Shown piece after piece: positions 23,244 through 31,080 of a DNA stretch of 33,614 nt (its first letter is position 1; each line of letters starts with the position of its first letter). The notes below the pieces were generated by a model. That model saw nothing but the letters and a program-made list of their open reading frames with translations, was not told the DNA's origin and ran no database searches. Location of the stretch: assembly GCA_903853895.1 (NCBI GenBank), contig CAINUX010000150.1, positions 1 through 33,614 on the forward strand. Direction: 5' to 3'. Made by a program: the position numbers and the translations under genes. The DNA is from an uncultured beta proteobacterium (lineage in GTDB: Bacteria; Pseudomonadota; Gammaproteobacteria; Burkholderiales; Burkholderiaceae_C).

Positions 23244-24479
23244 CTAGTTCAACGCCGCGCCGCTCTCAAACCACTGCCGGATCAGGCCGCGCTCGGCCTC
23301 GCTGATGCCGGTCGCGTTGTTCAGCGGCATGGCCTTGCTGACCACCGCCTGCTGGTAAATGGCCTGGACATGGAGCTTCACCCCCTCCACAGAATCCAGC
23401 CGTACGTTCTTCATCTGCACCTGTGCCCCATGGCACAGATAGCAACGTTGCTCTAGCACCGCCTGCAAAGTCTTGTAGGCTATTGGGCCTCCAGCCCTCG
23501 CAGGATCTGAGTCTACCGCTACTGAATTAGTAGCAACTGCATCACCCACCGTGGCGGGCTTGAGCCATGCGATGACGCCCAGAATCACCACGACACCGGC
23601 CAGCGCATACGGCCAGGGGTGGCTGTTGCGCCCCAGCTTGAAGCCGTGGCGCAGCACAAAGTACTGCCGGATGGCCGCACCGGCAAACATCATCAGTGCC
23701 AGCACCACCCAGTTCTGCGGGTGGGTGTAAGTGAAGCTGTAATGGCCGCTGAGCATGGCAAACAGCACGGGCAGCGTGAAGTAGGTGTTGTGCACGCTGC
23801 GCTGCTTGCCGCGCTTGCCGTGGATGGGATCGACGGACCGGCCGGCCGCAATGTCGGCCACCACGGTCTTCTGGCCAGGAATGATCCAGAAAAATACATT
23901 GGCACTCATGCTGGTGGCGATCATCGCGCCCACCAGCAGGAAGGCGGCCCGCCCGGCAAACCAGTGGCAGGCCAGCCAGGCCGCCGCAGCCACCAACACC
24001 AACAACAGCGCACCGACGATGGCGTCACCATTTTTGCGATTGCCAAAGGCACGGCAGATGCCGTCGTAGGCCAGCCAGAACACCACCAGGAACGACAGCG
24101 CCACGGCCACGGCCGCCGCTGGCGACCAGTCCATCACCGATTTGTCGATCAGGTAGGTGCCCGCGCTCCACAGATAGGACACCGTGAACAGCGAGAACCC
24201 ACTGAGCCAGGTGCTATAGCTTTCCCAGTAGAACCAGTGCAGGTGGGCCGGCAACTGCGGCGGCGCGCCGGCAAACTTGACCGGGTGGTAAAAGCCCCCG
24301 CCATGCACCGCCCACAGCTCGCCACTGACACCCTGGCGCTTCAGCTCTTCATCGACCGGAGGCGTGAGGCTGCTGTCCAGAAACACAAAATAGAACGAGG
24401 AGCCAATCCAGGCAATGGCGGTGATGACGTGGACCCAGCGCAACAGCAGATTGGCCCAGTCGAGCAAGTAACTTTCCAT
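23244..24479 (-). CDS. puuD: Membrane urate oxidase PuuD with C-terminal cytochrome c domain
   Basis: A 411-residue integral membrane protein that oxidises urate to 5-hydroxyisourate. About eight membrane helices make the urate oxidase N-terminal domain (LLLRWVHVITAIAWIGSSFYFVFLD, then HLHWFYWESYSTWLSGF, VFFWIIPGQ and NTYFTLPVLFAMLSGHY). After about residue 315 comes a linker and then a monohaem cytochrome c domain: CYLCH at 346-350, with Met384 in KAMPLNN as the likely sixth ligand. Electrons should therefore leave through haem c to the respiratory chain rather than giving peroxide, as proposed for this family. Residues about 316-335 are encoded by a copy of repeat family A. A strong AAGGAGA site precedes the ATG, and xdhC lies 60 bases upstream on the same strand. 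Confidence 0.93.
   Translation of the reverse strand: MESYLLDWANLLLRWVHVITAIAWIGSSFYFVFLDSSLTPPVDEELKRQGVSGELWAVHGGGFYHPVKFAGAPPQLPAHLHWFYWESYSTWLSGFSLFTVSYLWSAGTYLIDKSVMDWSPAAAVAVALSFLVVFWLAYDGICRAFGNRKNGDAIVGALLLVLVAAAAWLACHWFAGRAAFLLVGAMIATSMSANVFFWIIPGQKTVVADIAAGRSVDPIHGKRGKQRSVHNTYFTLPVLFAMLSGHYSFTYTHPQNWVVLALMMFAGAAIRQYFVLRHGFKLGRNSHPWPYALAGVVVILGVIAWLKPATVGDAVATNSVAVDSDPARAGGPIAYKTLQAVLEQRCYLCHGAQVQMKNVRLDSVEGVKLHVQAIYQQAVVSKAMPLNNATGISEAERGLIRQWFESGAALN
23478..23534 (-). repeat. Palindromic repeat family A, copy inside puuD
   Basis: On the minus strand: perfect stem GCTAC/GTAGC with 7-nt loop, 8-nt spacer, then CAGATCCTGCGAGGGCTG, GAGGCC and AATAGC. Spacing is identical to copy 1. 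It is read in frame as a Ser/Ala/Gly/Pro-rich linker (TNSVAVDSDPARAGGPIA) between the membrane and cytochrome c domains. The first half of the 18-bp block is diverged. Confidence 0.75.
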
Positions 24480-24539
24480 GTGAAGCGGTCTCCTTGGCGC
24501 GATGGCAAAGTGTATACAGTTTTACCGCCCCGTGGCGGA

Positions 24540-25358
24540 CTACGCTAGAACTTGCAAGATTTGGGCCGCCACAGCCACTGCAATCACCTCCGGCTCCTTG
24601 CCCGCAATGCCGGGCACGCCAATCGGGCAGGTCACGTGCGCCAGCTCGGCCTCGCTGAAGCCGCGTGCCAACAGGCGCTGACGAAACGACGCCCATTTGG
24701 TCTTGCTGCCGATCAGGCCCACATACGGCAAATCGCCGTGCGCACGTTGCCGTGCCAGACAGGCGGCCACCACGTCCAGGTCTTCCGCATGGCTGAAGCT
24801 CATGATCAGAACCCTGGAACCCGGTGGCAGATCGGCCACGGCGGCGTGCACCGGGTCCGAATGCTCGCAGCGCACGTTGGCGGGCAGGTTGGCCGGAAAA
24901 ATCTCGTCGCGGCTGTCGACCCAAGTCAATGCCATGGGCAAGTGGGCCAGCACCTGCACCACGGCCCGCCCCACATGGCCACCGCCGAACAGTGCCACGG
25001 GCGTGCGCGGACTGGCCAGGCGCAGACGCAGCGCATCGGCGTCTGACGCTTCAATCCTCTCAAAATGTAAAACCACTTCGCCACCGCAGCATTGGCCCAG
25101 ACTGGGGCCAAGGGCGTAGCGCACCACCGTTTCACCCGATGCGTTCAGCAACAGCCGGCGCGCATGGGCCATGGCGTCATATTCCAGATGTCCACCTCCC
25201 ACGGTGGCCACGGTTGTGTTAGCAAACACCGCCATCCAGGTGCCCGGCCCACGCGGCACGGAGCCGCGCGTCGACTGGACGGTGACCAATACAGCGACGT
25301 CAACGGCCAATCGATCCAGCAACTCGACGAGCAAACTCACATTCAGATACCTATTCAT
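24540..25358 (-). CDS. xdhC: Xanthine dehydrogenase accessory protein XdhC
   Basis: A 272-residue protein that binds molybdenum cofactor, helps its sulfuration and inserts it into XdhB. Start ATG 25358 gives the family N-terminus MNRYLNVSLLVELLDRLAVDVAVLVTV; the open frame runs far upstream, but that part is Gly/Arg-rich shadow of the opposite gene. Conserved blocks are GSVPRGPGTWMAV, VGGGHLEYDAM, LGPSLGQCCGGEV (conserved Cys pair) in the XdhC/CoxI domain, and a C-terminal Rossmann-like domain (PVALFGGGHVGRAVV, YVGLIGSKTKWASF, CPIGVPGIAGKEPEVIAVAV). It is separated from xdhAB by 8 kb and instead precedes puuD, apparently as an xdhC-puuD unit. Confidence 0.94.
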   Translation of the reverse strand: MNRYLNVSLLVELLDRLAVDVAVLVTVQSTRGSVPRGPGTWMAVFANTTVATVGGGHLEYDAMAHARRLLLNASGETVVRYALGPSLGQCCGGEVVLHFERIEASDADALRLRLASPRTPVALFGGGHVGRAVVQVLAHLPMALTWVDSRDEIFPANLPANVRCEHSDPVHAAVADLPPGSRVLIMSFSHAEDLDVVAACLARQRAHGDLPYVGLIGSKTKWASFRQRLLARGFSEAELAHVTCPIGVPGIAGKEPEVIAVAVAAQILQVLA

Positions 25359-25433
25359 TGCGCGAACCTGCGCTTCTGGCGGAAAATCCAGCCACAGTAT
25401 GCCCTGACCGACTTGCGCACGCATTGACACACC

Positions 25434-25976
25434 ATGTACCCTTCTACCCGCCTGCACATCCGCCTGCACACCTGTGTGCCCATCCGTCTGCGCGTCAGCC
25501 TGGTCAGCATTGCCTGCATCCTCGCGGCATGCACGACGCAGCCACCCCCCCCGCCCCCGGCACCCCCTCCACCCCCGCCTGTAGCCCAACCAACGGCTCC
25601 GCCGGCACCACCCGCGACCGCCATCACGACCCGAGCCTCGTATGCCAGCACACCGCGAGAATACCGGCGCGATGGTGCGAACCACTTGTACGCCAAGAAC
25701 AGCTCTCGCATCTTTGCTGGAAAAATGCCACCGTTGCTCCATGCCGTCGCCGTGCTGCAGGTGGACATCAATGCCCAGGGTGCGGTGACCGCCCTGCGCT
25801 GGATGCGCGCACCCAGCCACGCACCCGAAGTGGTGGCGGAAATTGAACGCTCGGTGCGATCAGCAGCCCCCTTTCCGGCCCCCATCAAGATGGGCCAGGT
25901 GACCTACACCGACACCTGGCTGTGGCACAAGAGCGGGCGCTTCCAGCTCGACACGCTCACCGAAGGTCAGCTCTAG
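25434..25976 (+). CDS. Proline-rich lipoprotein, TonB-C-like
   Basis: A 180-residue lipoprotein. The signal peptide ends in the lipobox ILAAC (Cys33), followed by a run of about 35 residues that is almost only Pro and Ala, then a globular C-terminal part (residues about 80-180) with VAVLQVDINAQGAVTALRWMRAPSHAPEVVAEIERSVRSAAPFPAPI. The pattern of a strand, a glycine or alanine turn, a helix ending in AAPFP resembles the TonB C-terminal fold, so a periplasmic protein or TonB-like linker role is possible. It diverges from xdhC. Function unproven; the resemblance is by eye. Confidence 0.75.
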   Translation: MYPSTRLHIRLHTCVPIRLRVSLVSIACILAACTTQPPPPPPAPPPPPPVAQPTAPPAPPATAITTRASYASTPREYRRDGANHLYAKNSSRIFAGKMPPLLHAVAVLQVDINAQGAVTALRWMRAPSHAPEVVAEIERSVRSAAPFPAPIKMGQVTYTDTWLWHKSGRFQLDTLTEGQL

Positions 25977-26136
25977 TTTGATGGGCTGACAGCGGTTATA
26001 TCGCGCGGGTTTCTCGCGGATTTCGCGCCAGCCAAAAGCATTTCGCGCCGCCACGCGGCGCTTCGTCTCAAAGCAGCTGCGCGCAAGACGATGGTTTCAG
26101 ACACTGCACTCCTCATTCAATTTTCAGGAGTCAGTC

Positions 26137-26793
26137 ATGAACCCAACCGCCATCACGCGCCGCGTCCGTCAACTCACGCTCGCCGTCAGTCTTATTGCGA
26201 TAGGCAACGCCACCTGGGCTGCACCCGAGGCACAGTTCCAGAGCGCTTTCAAGCATTTTCTGCAAGCCAGCGCAGGCGACAGCGCAGCCATAGAACAGGC
26301 CGCCGATGCCTTCTCGGGCCTGCTCAAGAGCGAACCCGCCAACCCGGTGCTGCTGGCTTATGCCGGGGCCGCCACCGCCATGAAGGCCACCACCACCATG
26401 CTGCCGTGGAAGAAGATGGGCTACGCCGAAGACGGACTGTCACAGCTGGACAAGGCCCTGAGCATGCTCAACCCCGCCCACGATGCACCCGTGCAAAACG
26501 GCACACCTGGCGTGCTGGAAGTGAAATATGTGGCCGCCAACACCTTCCTGGCAGTGCCCGGTTTCATGCACCGGGCCGACAGGGGCAACAAGCTGCTGGG
26601 CGAGGTACTGGGCAGCCCGCTGCTGGCCACGGCGCCGCTGGGCTTTCGCGGTACGGTCTGGCTCAAAGCTGCCAACGAGGCCACCAAAGCCAAGAACCCC
26701 ACAGAAGCCAAGCGCTATCTGGACCTGATCGTCCAGCAGCAGGCTCCACAGGCCGCGCAAGCCGAAGCCCTGTTGAAGGGACTCTCCACATGA
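26137..26793 (+). CDS. Exported helical-repeat (TPR-like) protein
   Basis: A 218-residue protein with a signal peptide (MNPTAITRRVRQLTLAVSLIAIGNATWA) and an all-helical mature part. Pairs of helices such as AAIEQAADAFSGLLKSEPANPVLLAYAGAATAM and NPTEAKRYLDLIVQQQAPQAAQAEALLKGL have the look of tetratricopeptide repeats, although no strict consensus is visible. An AGGAG site lies 8 bases before the ATG. The stop overlaps the ATG of the ABC ATPase (ATGA), so it is the first gene of the export operon, and is probably a periplasmic partner of the transporter. No family is recognised. Confidence 0.75.
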   Translation: MNPTAITRRVRQLTLAVSLIAIGNATWAAPEAQFQSAFKHFLQASAGDSAAIEQAADAFSGLLKSEPANPVLLAYAGAATAMKATTTMLPWKKMGYAEDGLSQLDKALSMLNPAHDAPVQNGTPGVLEVKYVAANTFLAVPGFMHRADRGNKLLGEVLGSPLLATAPLGFRGTVWLKAANEATKAKNPTEAKRYLDLIVQQQAPQAAQAEALLKGLST

Positions 26794-27476
26794 GCCCCCA
26801 ACAACAACCCGCTGTGGTGTCCATGCAAGGGGTGTTCAAAACTTATCGCCTGGGCCAGCACGTGATCCCCGCCTTGCAAGGCGTTGACCTGTCGGTGCAG
26901 CGCGGCGAATTGCTGGCGCTGACCGGCCCATCCGGCAGCGGCAAGAGCACCATCTTGAACCTGTGCGGCCTGATCGATACCCCCGACTCCGGCGAGATCA
27001 CACTGGACGGCCAGGCCATTGCCGGCCTGGACGAAGTGCAGCGCACGCTCTTACGCCGCGATGCCCTGGGCTTTGTGTTTCAGAGCTTCAACCTGGTGCC
27101 GGTGATGACGGTAGCAGAGAACGTGGACTACCCGCTGTTCCTGATCGGCGTGCCCCTGGCCGAGCGGCGCGAACGCGTCGCCGCCCAGCTGAAAGCAGTC
27201 GGTCTGCAAGACCACGCCCAGCACCGCCCCGATGCGTTGTCTGGCGGCCAGCGCCAGCGCGTGGCCATTGCCCGTGCACTGATCAAGCGCCCGCGCCTGG
27301 TGATTGCCGATGAGCCTACGGCCAGCCTGGACTCGCACACCGCTGACCAGGTGCTGGACCTGATGCGCGAACGCGGCCACGCCGAAGGTGCGGCCTTTGT
27401 CATCGCCACGCACGACAGCCGCCTGACCAGCCGCTGCGACCGTGTGCTTTCACTGCTCGACGGGAGAATCCAATGA
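26790..27476 (+). CDS. ABC transporter ATP-binding protein (MacB/LolD type)
   Basis: A 228-residue single ABC domain starting at ATG 26790, which overlaps the upstream stop. The open frame extends upstream through the previous gene but is not coding there. Walker A GPSGSGKST at residues 46-54, Q-loop in GFVFQSFNLVPVMTVAENV, signature LSGGQRQRVAIARAL at 150, Walker B VIADEPTASLD at 171, and H-loop IATHD. The Q-loop region is the one typical of LolD/MacB/FtsE ATPases. It overlaps the permease by ATGA and would energise that protein for lipoprotein, peptide or lipid handling rather than import. Confidence 0.93.
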   Translation: MSPQQQPAVVSMQGVFKTYRLGQHVIPALQGVDLSVQRGELLALTGPSGSGKSTILNLCGLIDTPDSGEITLDGQAIAGLDEVQRTLLRRDALGFVFQSFNLVPVMTVAENVDYPLFLIGVPLAERRERVAAQLKAVGLQDHAQHRPDALSGGQRQRVAIARALIKRPRLVIADEPTASLDSHTADQVLDLMRERGHAEGAAFVIATHDSRLTSRCDRVLSLLDGRIQ

Positions 27477-28699
27477 ACATCGCAATGAATATGTGGCTGA
27501 AATTTGCCATCCAGAACACGCTGCGCAACCGCCGCCGCTCGCTGGTCACGGTGTCGATTGCGGCACTCGGCACCGCAGCCATTTTGCTGGCCGGTGGCTT
27601 TGCGCTGTTCACCTACGAAGCGCTGGCCCAGGCTGCCGCGCGCGCCACAGGGCACCTGATCCTGGGCAAACCCGATCACTTTGTCCGTGACGAAGACACC
27701 CCCATGCAACACGGCATAGACGACGTCGCGCAGCTGCGCGCCCAATTGCTGGCCGACCCGTCCGTGCGCCAGGTGCTGCCCAAGGTCGAATTCAGCGGTC
27801 TGATCAGCAATGGTGACAAATCCACCATCATGATGGCCGCCGGTGTGGAACCCGATAGCGAGTTTGCAGTGAAAGGCCCTTTCCTGAAACTGGTGGCAGG
27901 TTCGGTGCTGGCATCGGGCAGCCCGGACGCCGAGATCATGCTGGGCGAAGGACTGGCACGCAGCCTCAAGGCCCAGCCCGGCAGCAGCCTGACGCTGCTG
28001 GCCAGCACCTCCGAGGGGGCGATGAACGCCATGGATGTGCGGGTCAAAGGCATCTTCTCGACCGGCGTGCCCGACATCGACAAACGCCTGGTCTACACCG
28101 ACATCGTGACCGCGCAAAAATTATTGGTGACCCAGCGCGTCTCCAGTCTGGGGATCTTTCTGGACCGCATGGAATCGACCCCATTGGTCCAGCAACGCCT
28201 GAGCGCGCAGTACCCGACCCTGACCGTGCAGACCTGGATGGACCAGGCCTTTTTCTACAAGTCCGTGCGCGACCTGTACAACCGGATCTTTGGTGCACTG
28301 GGGCTGATCATCGGGGTCATTGTGGTGTTTGTTGTCACCAATGCCATGGCCATGGCCATCATCGAACGCACCCGTGAGATTGGCACCCTGCGGGCCATGG
28401 GCACCCTGCCCTCACAACTGCTACGTACGCTGGCGCTGGAGGGCATGGTGCTGGGCGGCGTGGGCGCTGTGACCGGAGCATTCCTATCGCTGGCAGTGTC
28501 GGTGATGCTGTACGTGGTGCCGGTCAACATGCCACCGCCGCCCGGTCGCTCGGAGGGCTACCCGCTGAACATCTCGATTGATCCGTGGATGTACTTCTTC
28601 ACCCTGGTGACCATGGTGGTGCTGACGATGGCGGCTTCTAGCCTGGTGGCACGCAAGACGGTGAATATGGCGGTTGTCGATGCGCTTGCCCATACGTGA
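27473..28699 (+). CDS. ABC transporter permease (FtsX/MacB/LolC type)
   Basis: A 408-residue permease with an N-terminal membrane helix (about 22-45), a large periplasmic domain (about 45-275, MacB_PCD-like) and three C-terminal helices: IFGALGLIIGVIVVFVVTNAMAMAII, LALEGMVLGGVGAVTGAFLSLAVSVMLYVV and MYFFTLVTMVVLTMAASSLVA. The cytoplasmic loop TREIGTLRAMGTLPSQLLR carries the coupling helix of the FtsX family. This mechanotransmission architecture does not import; it moves lipoproteins or other molecules from the outer leaflet of the inner membrane or periplasm. Start could also be ATG 27485. It is followed after 193 bases by repeats and the LolA-like gene. Confidence 0.92.
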   Translation: MNIAMNMWLKFAIQNTLRNRRRSLVTVSIAALGTAAILLAGGFALFTYEALAQAAARATGHLILGKPDHFVRDEDTPMQHGIDDVAQLRAQLLADPSVRQVLPKVEFSGLISNGDKSTIMMAAGVEPDSEFAVKGPFLKLVAGSVLASGSPDAEIMLGEGLARSLKAQPGSSLTLLASTSEGAMNAMDVRVKGIFSTGVPDIDKRLVYTDIVTAQKLLVTQRVSSLGIFLDRMESTPLVQQRLSAQYPTLTVQTWMDQAFFYKSVRDLYNRIFGALGLIIGVIVVFVVTNAMAMAIIERTREIGTLRAMGTLPSQLLRTLALEGMVLGGVGAVTGAFLSLAVSVMLYVVPVNMPPPPGRSEGYPLNISIDPWMYFFTLVTMVVLTMAASSLVARKTVNMAVVDALAHT

Positions 28700-28725
28700 G
28701 GGGTTCCTTTCCCAAAAGGGGTTTG

Positions 28726-29038
28726 CCCCCACTCCCCCCAGCCCCCTCGCCCCGCCGGGCGAGGGGGAGCTAAAGCGGACAGCCGATTTTGTTACTGCGC
28801 AGAAGTGAAGCTTCTACGACTCGAAAGTTCTTAGTTCAACCATACGCTATTGTTTTTATAGCTAATTAGTCATATTCCACGAGGGCTACAACATGATTTA
28901 TCAACTACCCACTCAGCTCACCCCGGACCAACCACTCGGGCAGTGGCGTCGTAGAAGCCTTGCTTCAGAAGCGCGGTCAAATGTGGCTGTTGGGCTCCCC
29001 CTCGCCCGGCGGGGCGAGGGGGTTGGGGGGAGTGGGGG
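28726..29038. repeat. Large inverted repeat bracketing the LolA-like gene start
   Basis: The left arm 28726-28770 and the right arm 28994-29038 are 45-bp inverted copies with one mismatch. Each arm is itself a hairpin, CCCCCTCGCCC and its complement around a 4-nt loop. Similarity continues inward to GCTTCTACGAC (28810-28820) and GTCGTAGAAGC (28948-28958), with gaps, making diverged arms of about 95 bp. The centre holds a family A repeat and the LolA-like start codon; the right arm is inside that coding frame. Confidence 0.88.
28846..28899 (+). repeat. Palindromic repeat family A, copy 2
   Basis: Perfect stem GCTAT/ATAGC (28846-28850, 28858-28862), 7-nt loop, 8-nt spacer, then CATATTCCACGAGGGCTA (28871-28888), identical to copy 1 over 19 bp. 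Its GAGGG (28881-28885) lies seven bases before ATG 28893 and serves as the ribosome site of the next gene. Confidence 0.85.
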
Positions 29039-29786
29039 AAGAACCCTGACCAGCCTGCTCCTGATCGCAACCGCCATGCTGCTCGGCACAGCAAGCGCCC
29101 AAGACATCACCCCCCTTCTCAAAGACGCCGACCGCTACCGCATGAGCGCCGACAACCTGCAGGTGGACACGCAGGTCAGTGTCTTCAACGCCGACGGCAG
29201 CCCCGACAAGCAGCGCCGCTACACCGTGTTTGCGCAGTCCGAACGTAAATCACTGGTACTGATGCAAAGCCCGGTGGAAAAAGGCCAGAAGGTGTTGATG
29301 CTGGGCGACGATTTCTGGCTGCTGATGCCCAACACCCAACGCCCGATGCGGATCACGCCCATGCAAAAGCTGCTGGGGGATGCATCCACCGGCGACATCG
29401 CCACCATGAACTGGGCAGGCGACTATACCGGCCACGTGGTCGGTGAAGAGCCCTGCCAGCCCGATAGCAAGGCCACCTGCCTGCACCTGAGTTTGCAAGC
29501 CCAGCGCAAGGGCGTGACCTACCAGCGCATCGAGCTGTGGATCGGCAAGACACGCCACGAGCCGGTCCGTGCCGACCTCTTTGTGCAGTCCGACAAGCTG
29601 GCCAAGCAGGCCCGATTCGTGATGGACAAGCCCGCCAACCCGACCACTGTGGCCGAGATGGTCCTGGTGGACCAGCTGAGCAACAAGAAGGAGACGCGCA
29701 TCCAGTACCTGAACCGCAAGGAACGCAGCGTGCCGGTGGAATGGCTGAACCCGATGTTCTTGGCCAGAAACCCATCACTGGAGTAG
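28893..29786 (+). CDS. LolA-like outer membrane lipoprotein-sorting family protein
   Basis: A 297-residue exported protein whose mature part (from about residue 70, QDITPLLKDADRYRMSADNL) matches the LolA-like outer membrane lipoprotein-sorting family: a curved beta-sheet half-barrel with DKQRRYTVFAQSERKSLVLMQSP, KGQKVLMLGDDFWLLMPNTQRPMRITPMQKLLGDASTGDIA and YQRIELWIGKTRHEPVRADLF. The h-region LTSLLLIATAMLLGTASAQ is a normal signal peptide core, but the 49 residues before it come from repeats and are Arg/Gly-rich. ATG 28893 has a GAGGG site seven bases upstream; GTG 28983 is the only other plausible in-frame start and also lies next to the repeat. It should carry hydrophobic cargo across the periplasm for the upstream ABC transporter. 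Confidence 0.88.
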   Translation: MIYQLPTQLTPDQPLGQWRRRSLASEARSNVAVGLPLARRGEGVGGSGGRTLTSLLLIATAMLLGTASAQDITPLLKDADRYRMSADNLQVDTQVSVFNADGSPDKQRRYTVFAQSERKSLVLMQSPVEKGQKVLMLGDDFWLLMPNTQRPMRITPMQKLLGDASTGDIATMNWAGDYTGHVVGEEPCQPDSKATCLHLSLQAQRKGVTYQRIELWIGKTRHEPVRADLFVQSDKLAKQARFVMDKPANPTTVAEMVLVDQLSNKKETRIQYLNRKERSVPVEWLNPMFLARNPSLE

Positions 29787-29789
29787 CGC

Positions 29790-31076
29790 ATGGGCACAGC
29801 AACCACTACGCGACGCACACCGTTGACGCCCCGCACCATCGCCGTGTTGTGCACGTGGGCGGCCTGCCTGCCACTCGTATGCATGGCCCAGGGCACTGAG
29901 GTGTCAGGCCAGATCCGCAGCGACTGGATCAGCCGCCAAGCGGCCGAAACCGGCCCGCTGGCGCAGGCCAACGGTTTGCAAGTCGGCACCGCAGCAGTCG
30001 CCGCCTCCGCAGCCACCGTGCAGGCGGAGTTGCGTGCCAGCGGCAGCGCGGGCCCGGTCCGCTGGAATGCCACCGCCACGGCGCAGGTACAGGCCCCGGA
30101 CGGCGCCAGCACTGCAACGCAGAGCTGGATCAACGAGGCCTATGCTTCCGGCACTGCGCTGGGCTGGCAATGGAGTGCTGGCAAGAAAGTAGTGTCGTGG
30201 GACGTGGGTTTTGGTTTTCGCCCAAACGACGTGGTGCAGCAGGAAGTGCGGCGCACCCTCGCAAGCGAAGCACTGGAAGGCCGCCCGTTGCTGATGGCCG
30301 AGCACTTTGACGCCGACACCGCCTGGTCGCTGGTGTGGGTCAACCCGGCCGAGCACCAAGCCAACACTGGCTCCAAAGAGGCCGCACTGTCCCTACGCGT
30401 CTACCGGCGCGCCGGCGCGGTGGACTGGCATGGTTTTCTGAGCCAGGGTGAACACACCGGCACCAGTGTCGGAGTTGCCGCATCCTGGGTGGCCAGTGAT
30501 TCGCTGGAGTTGCACGCGTCGGTCCGCGCCTACGCACACGCCGACAGCATCAGCACCATCAACTCCGGGGCTGGCCTCTCCTCCGCCAACCCGTGGGGCT
30601 CCAGCTTGAGCGATGCGGGCCAGCAGGTGCTGATCGGTGGCACCTGGACCAGCGAGAACCAGATCAGCCTGCTGGTCGAGGCCTGGCACGACGACACAGC
30701 ACTCACCGACTCCCAGTGGAACAGCTGGTCCACCCGCAACCAGGCCCTGCCGCTGTGGGCCGCACGGGGGGTGCCCGCCGCTGCCGTGGCCGGCAATCTG
30801 GCCTGGCAGGGCAATGCCTTCAGCGTGTCAAAGAATTTGCGGCAGGACAACCTGTTTGCGCGCCTGAGCTGGCAGCAGGATCGCTGGCAGACCGCGCTGG
30901 ATATGCTCTACACACCGGCCGACCAGGGCAGCATCACGACGCTATCCGCCATCTGGTCGGGAGAGCAGTTCAAGATCGAGGGAGGACTGCGGGTGCACGG
31001 TGGACCTGACAGTGCGGTGCTACGCCAGCTGCCCGTGCAACAGCAGGCCTATGTAGTCGGAACCTGGGCGTTTTGA
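29790..31076 (+). CDS. Predicted outer-membrane beta-barrel protein
   Basis: A 428-residue exported protein with a signal peptide ending near VCMAQ (residue 34). The mature part is made of alternating strands rich in Ala, Ser, Gln and Trp (RWNATATAQVQAPDG, LGWQWSAGKKVVSWDVGFGF, ALSLRVYRRAGAVDWHGFLSQG, IEGGLRVHGG) and ends in the aromatic YVVGTWAF, a C-terminal signature of beta-barrel proteins recognised by the Bam complex. There is a faint resemblance to DUF1302-type barrels that occur beside LolA-like proteins. It starts 3 bases after the LolA-like gene and is the last gene of the unit, so it probably provides the outer membrane end of the pathway. Confidence 0.75.
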   Translation: MGTATTTRRTPLTPRTIAVLCTWAACLPLVCMAQGTEVSGQIRSDWISRQAAETGPLAQANGLQVGTAAVAASAATVQAELRASGSAGPVRWNATATAQVQAPDGASTATQSWINEAYASGTALGWQWSAGKKVVSWDVGFGFRPNDVVQQEVRRTLASEALEGRPLLMAEHFDADTAWSLVWVNPAEHQANTGSKEAALSLRVYRRAGAVDWHGFLSQGEHTGTSVGVAASWVASDSLELHASVRAYAHADSISTINSGAGLSSANPWGSSLSDAGQQVLIGGTWTSENQISLLVEAWHDDTALTDSQWNSWSTRNQALPLWAARGVPAAAVAGNLAWQGNAFSVSKNLRQDNLFARLSWQQDRWQTALDMLYTPADQGSITTLSAIWSGEQFKIEGGLRVHGGPDSAVLRQLPVQQQAYVVGTWAF

Positions 31077-31080
31077 GTGC

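Noticed and set aside
25977-26136. Repeated TTTCGCG motifs and GC-rich dyads before the export operon
   Set aside because: Short and irregular; no counterpart elsewhere in the window, so not called a repeat element.
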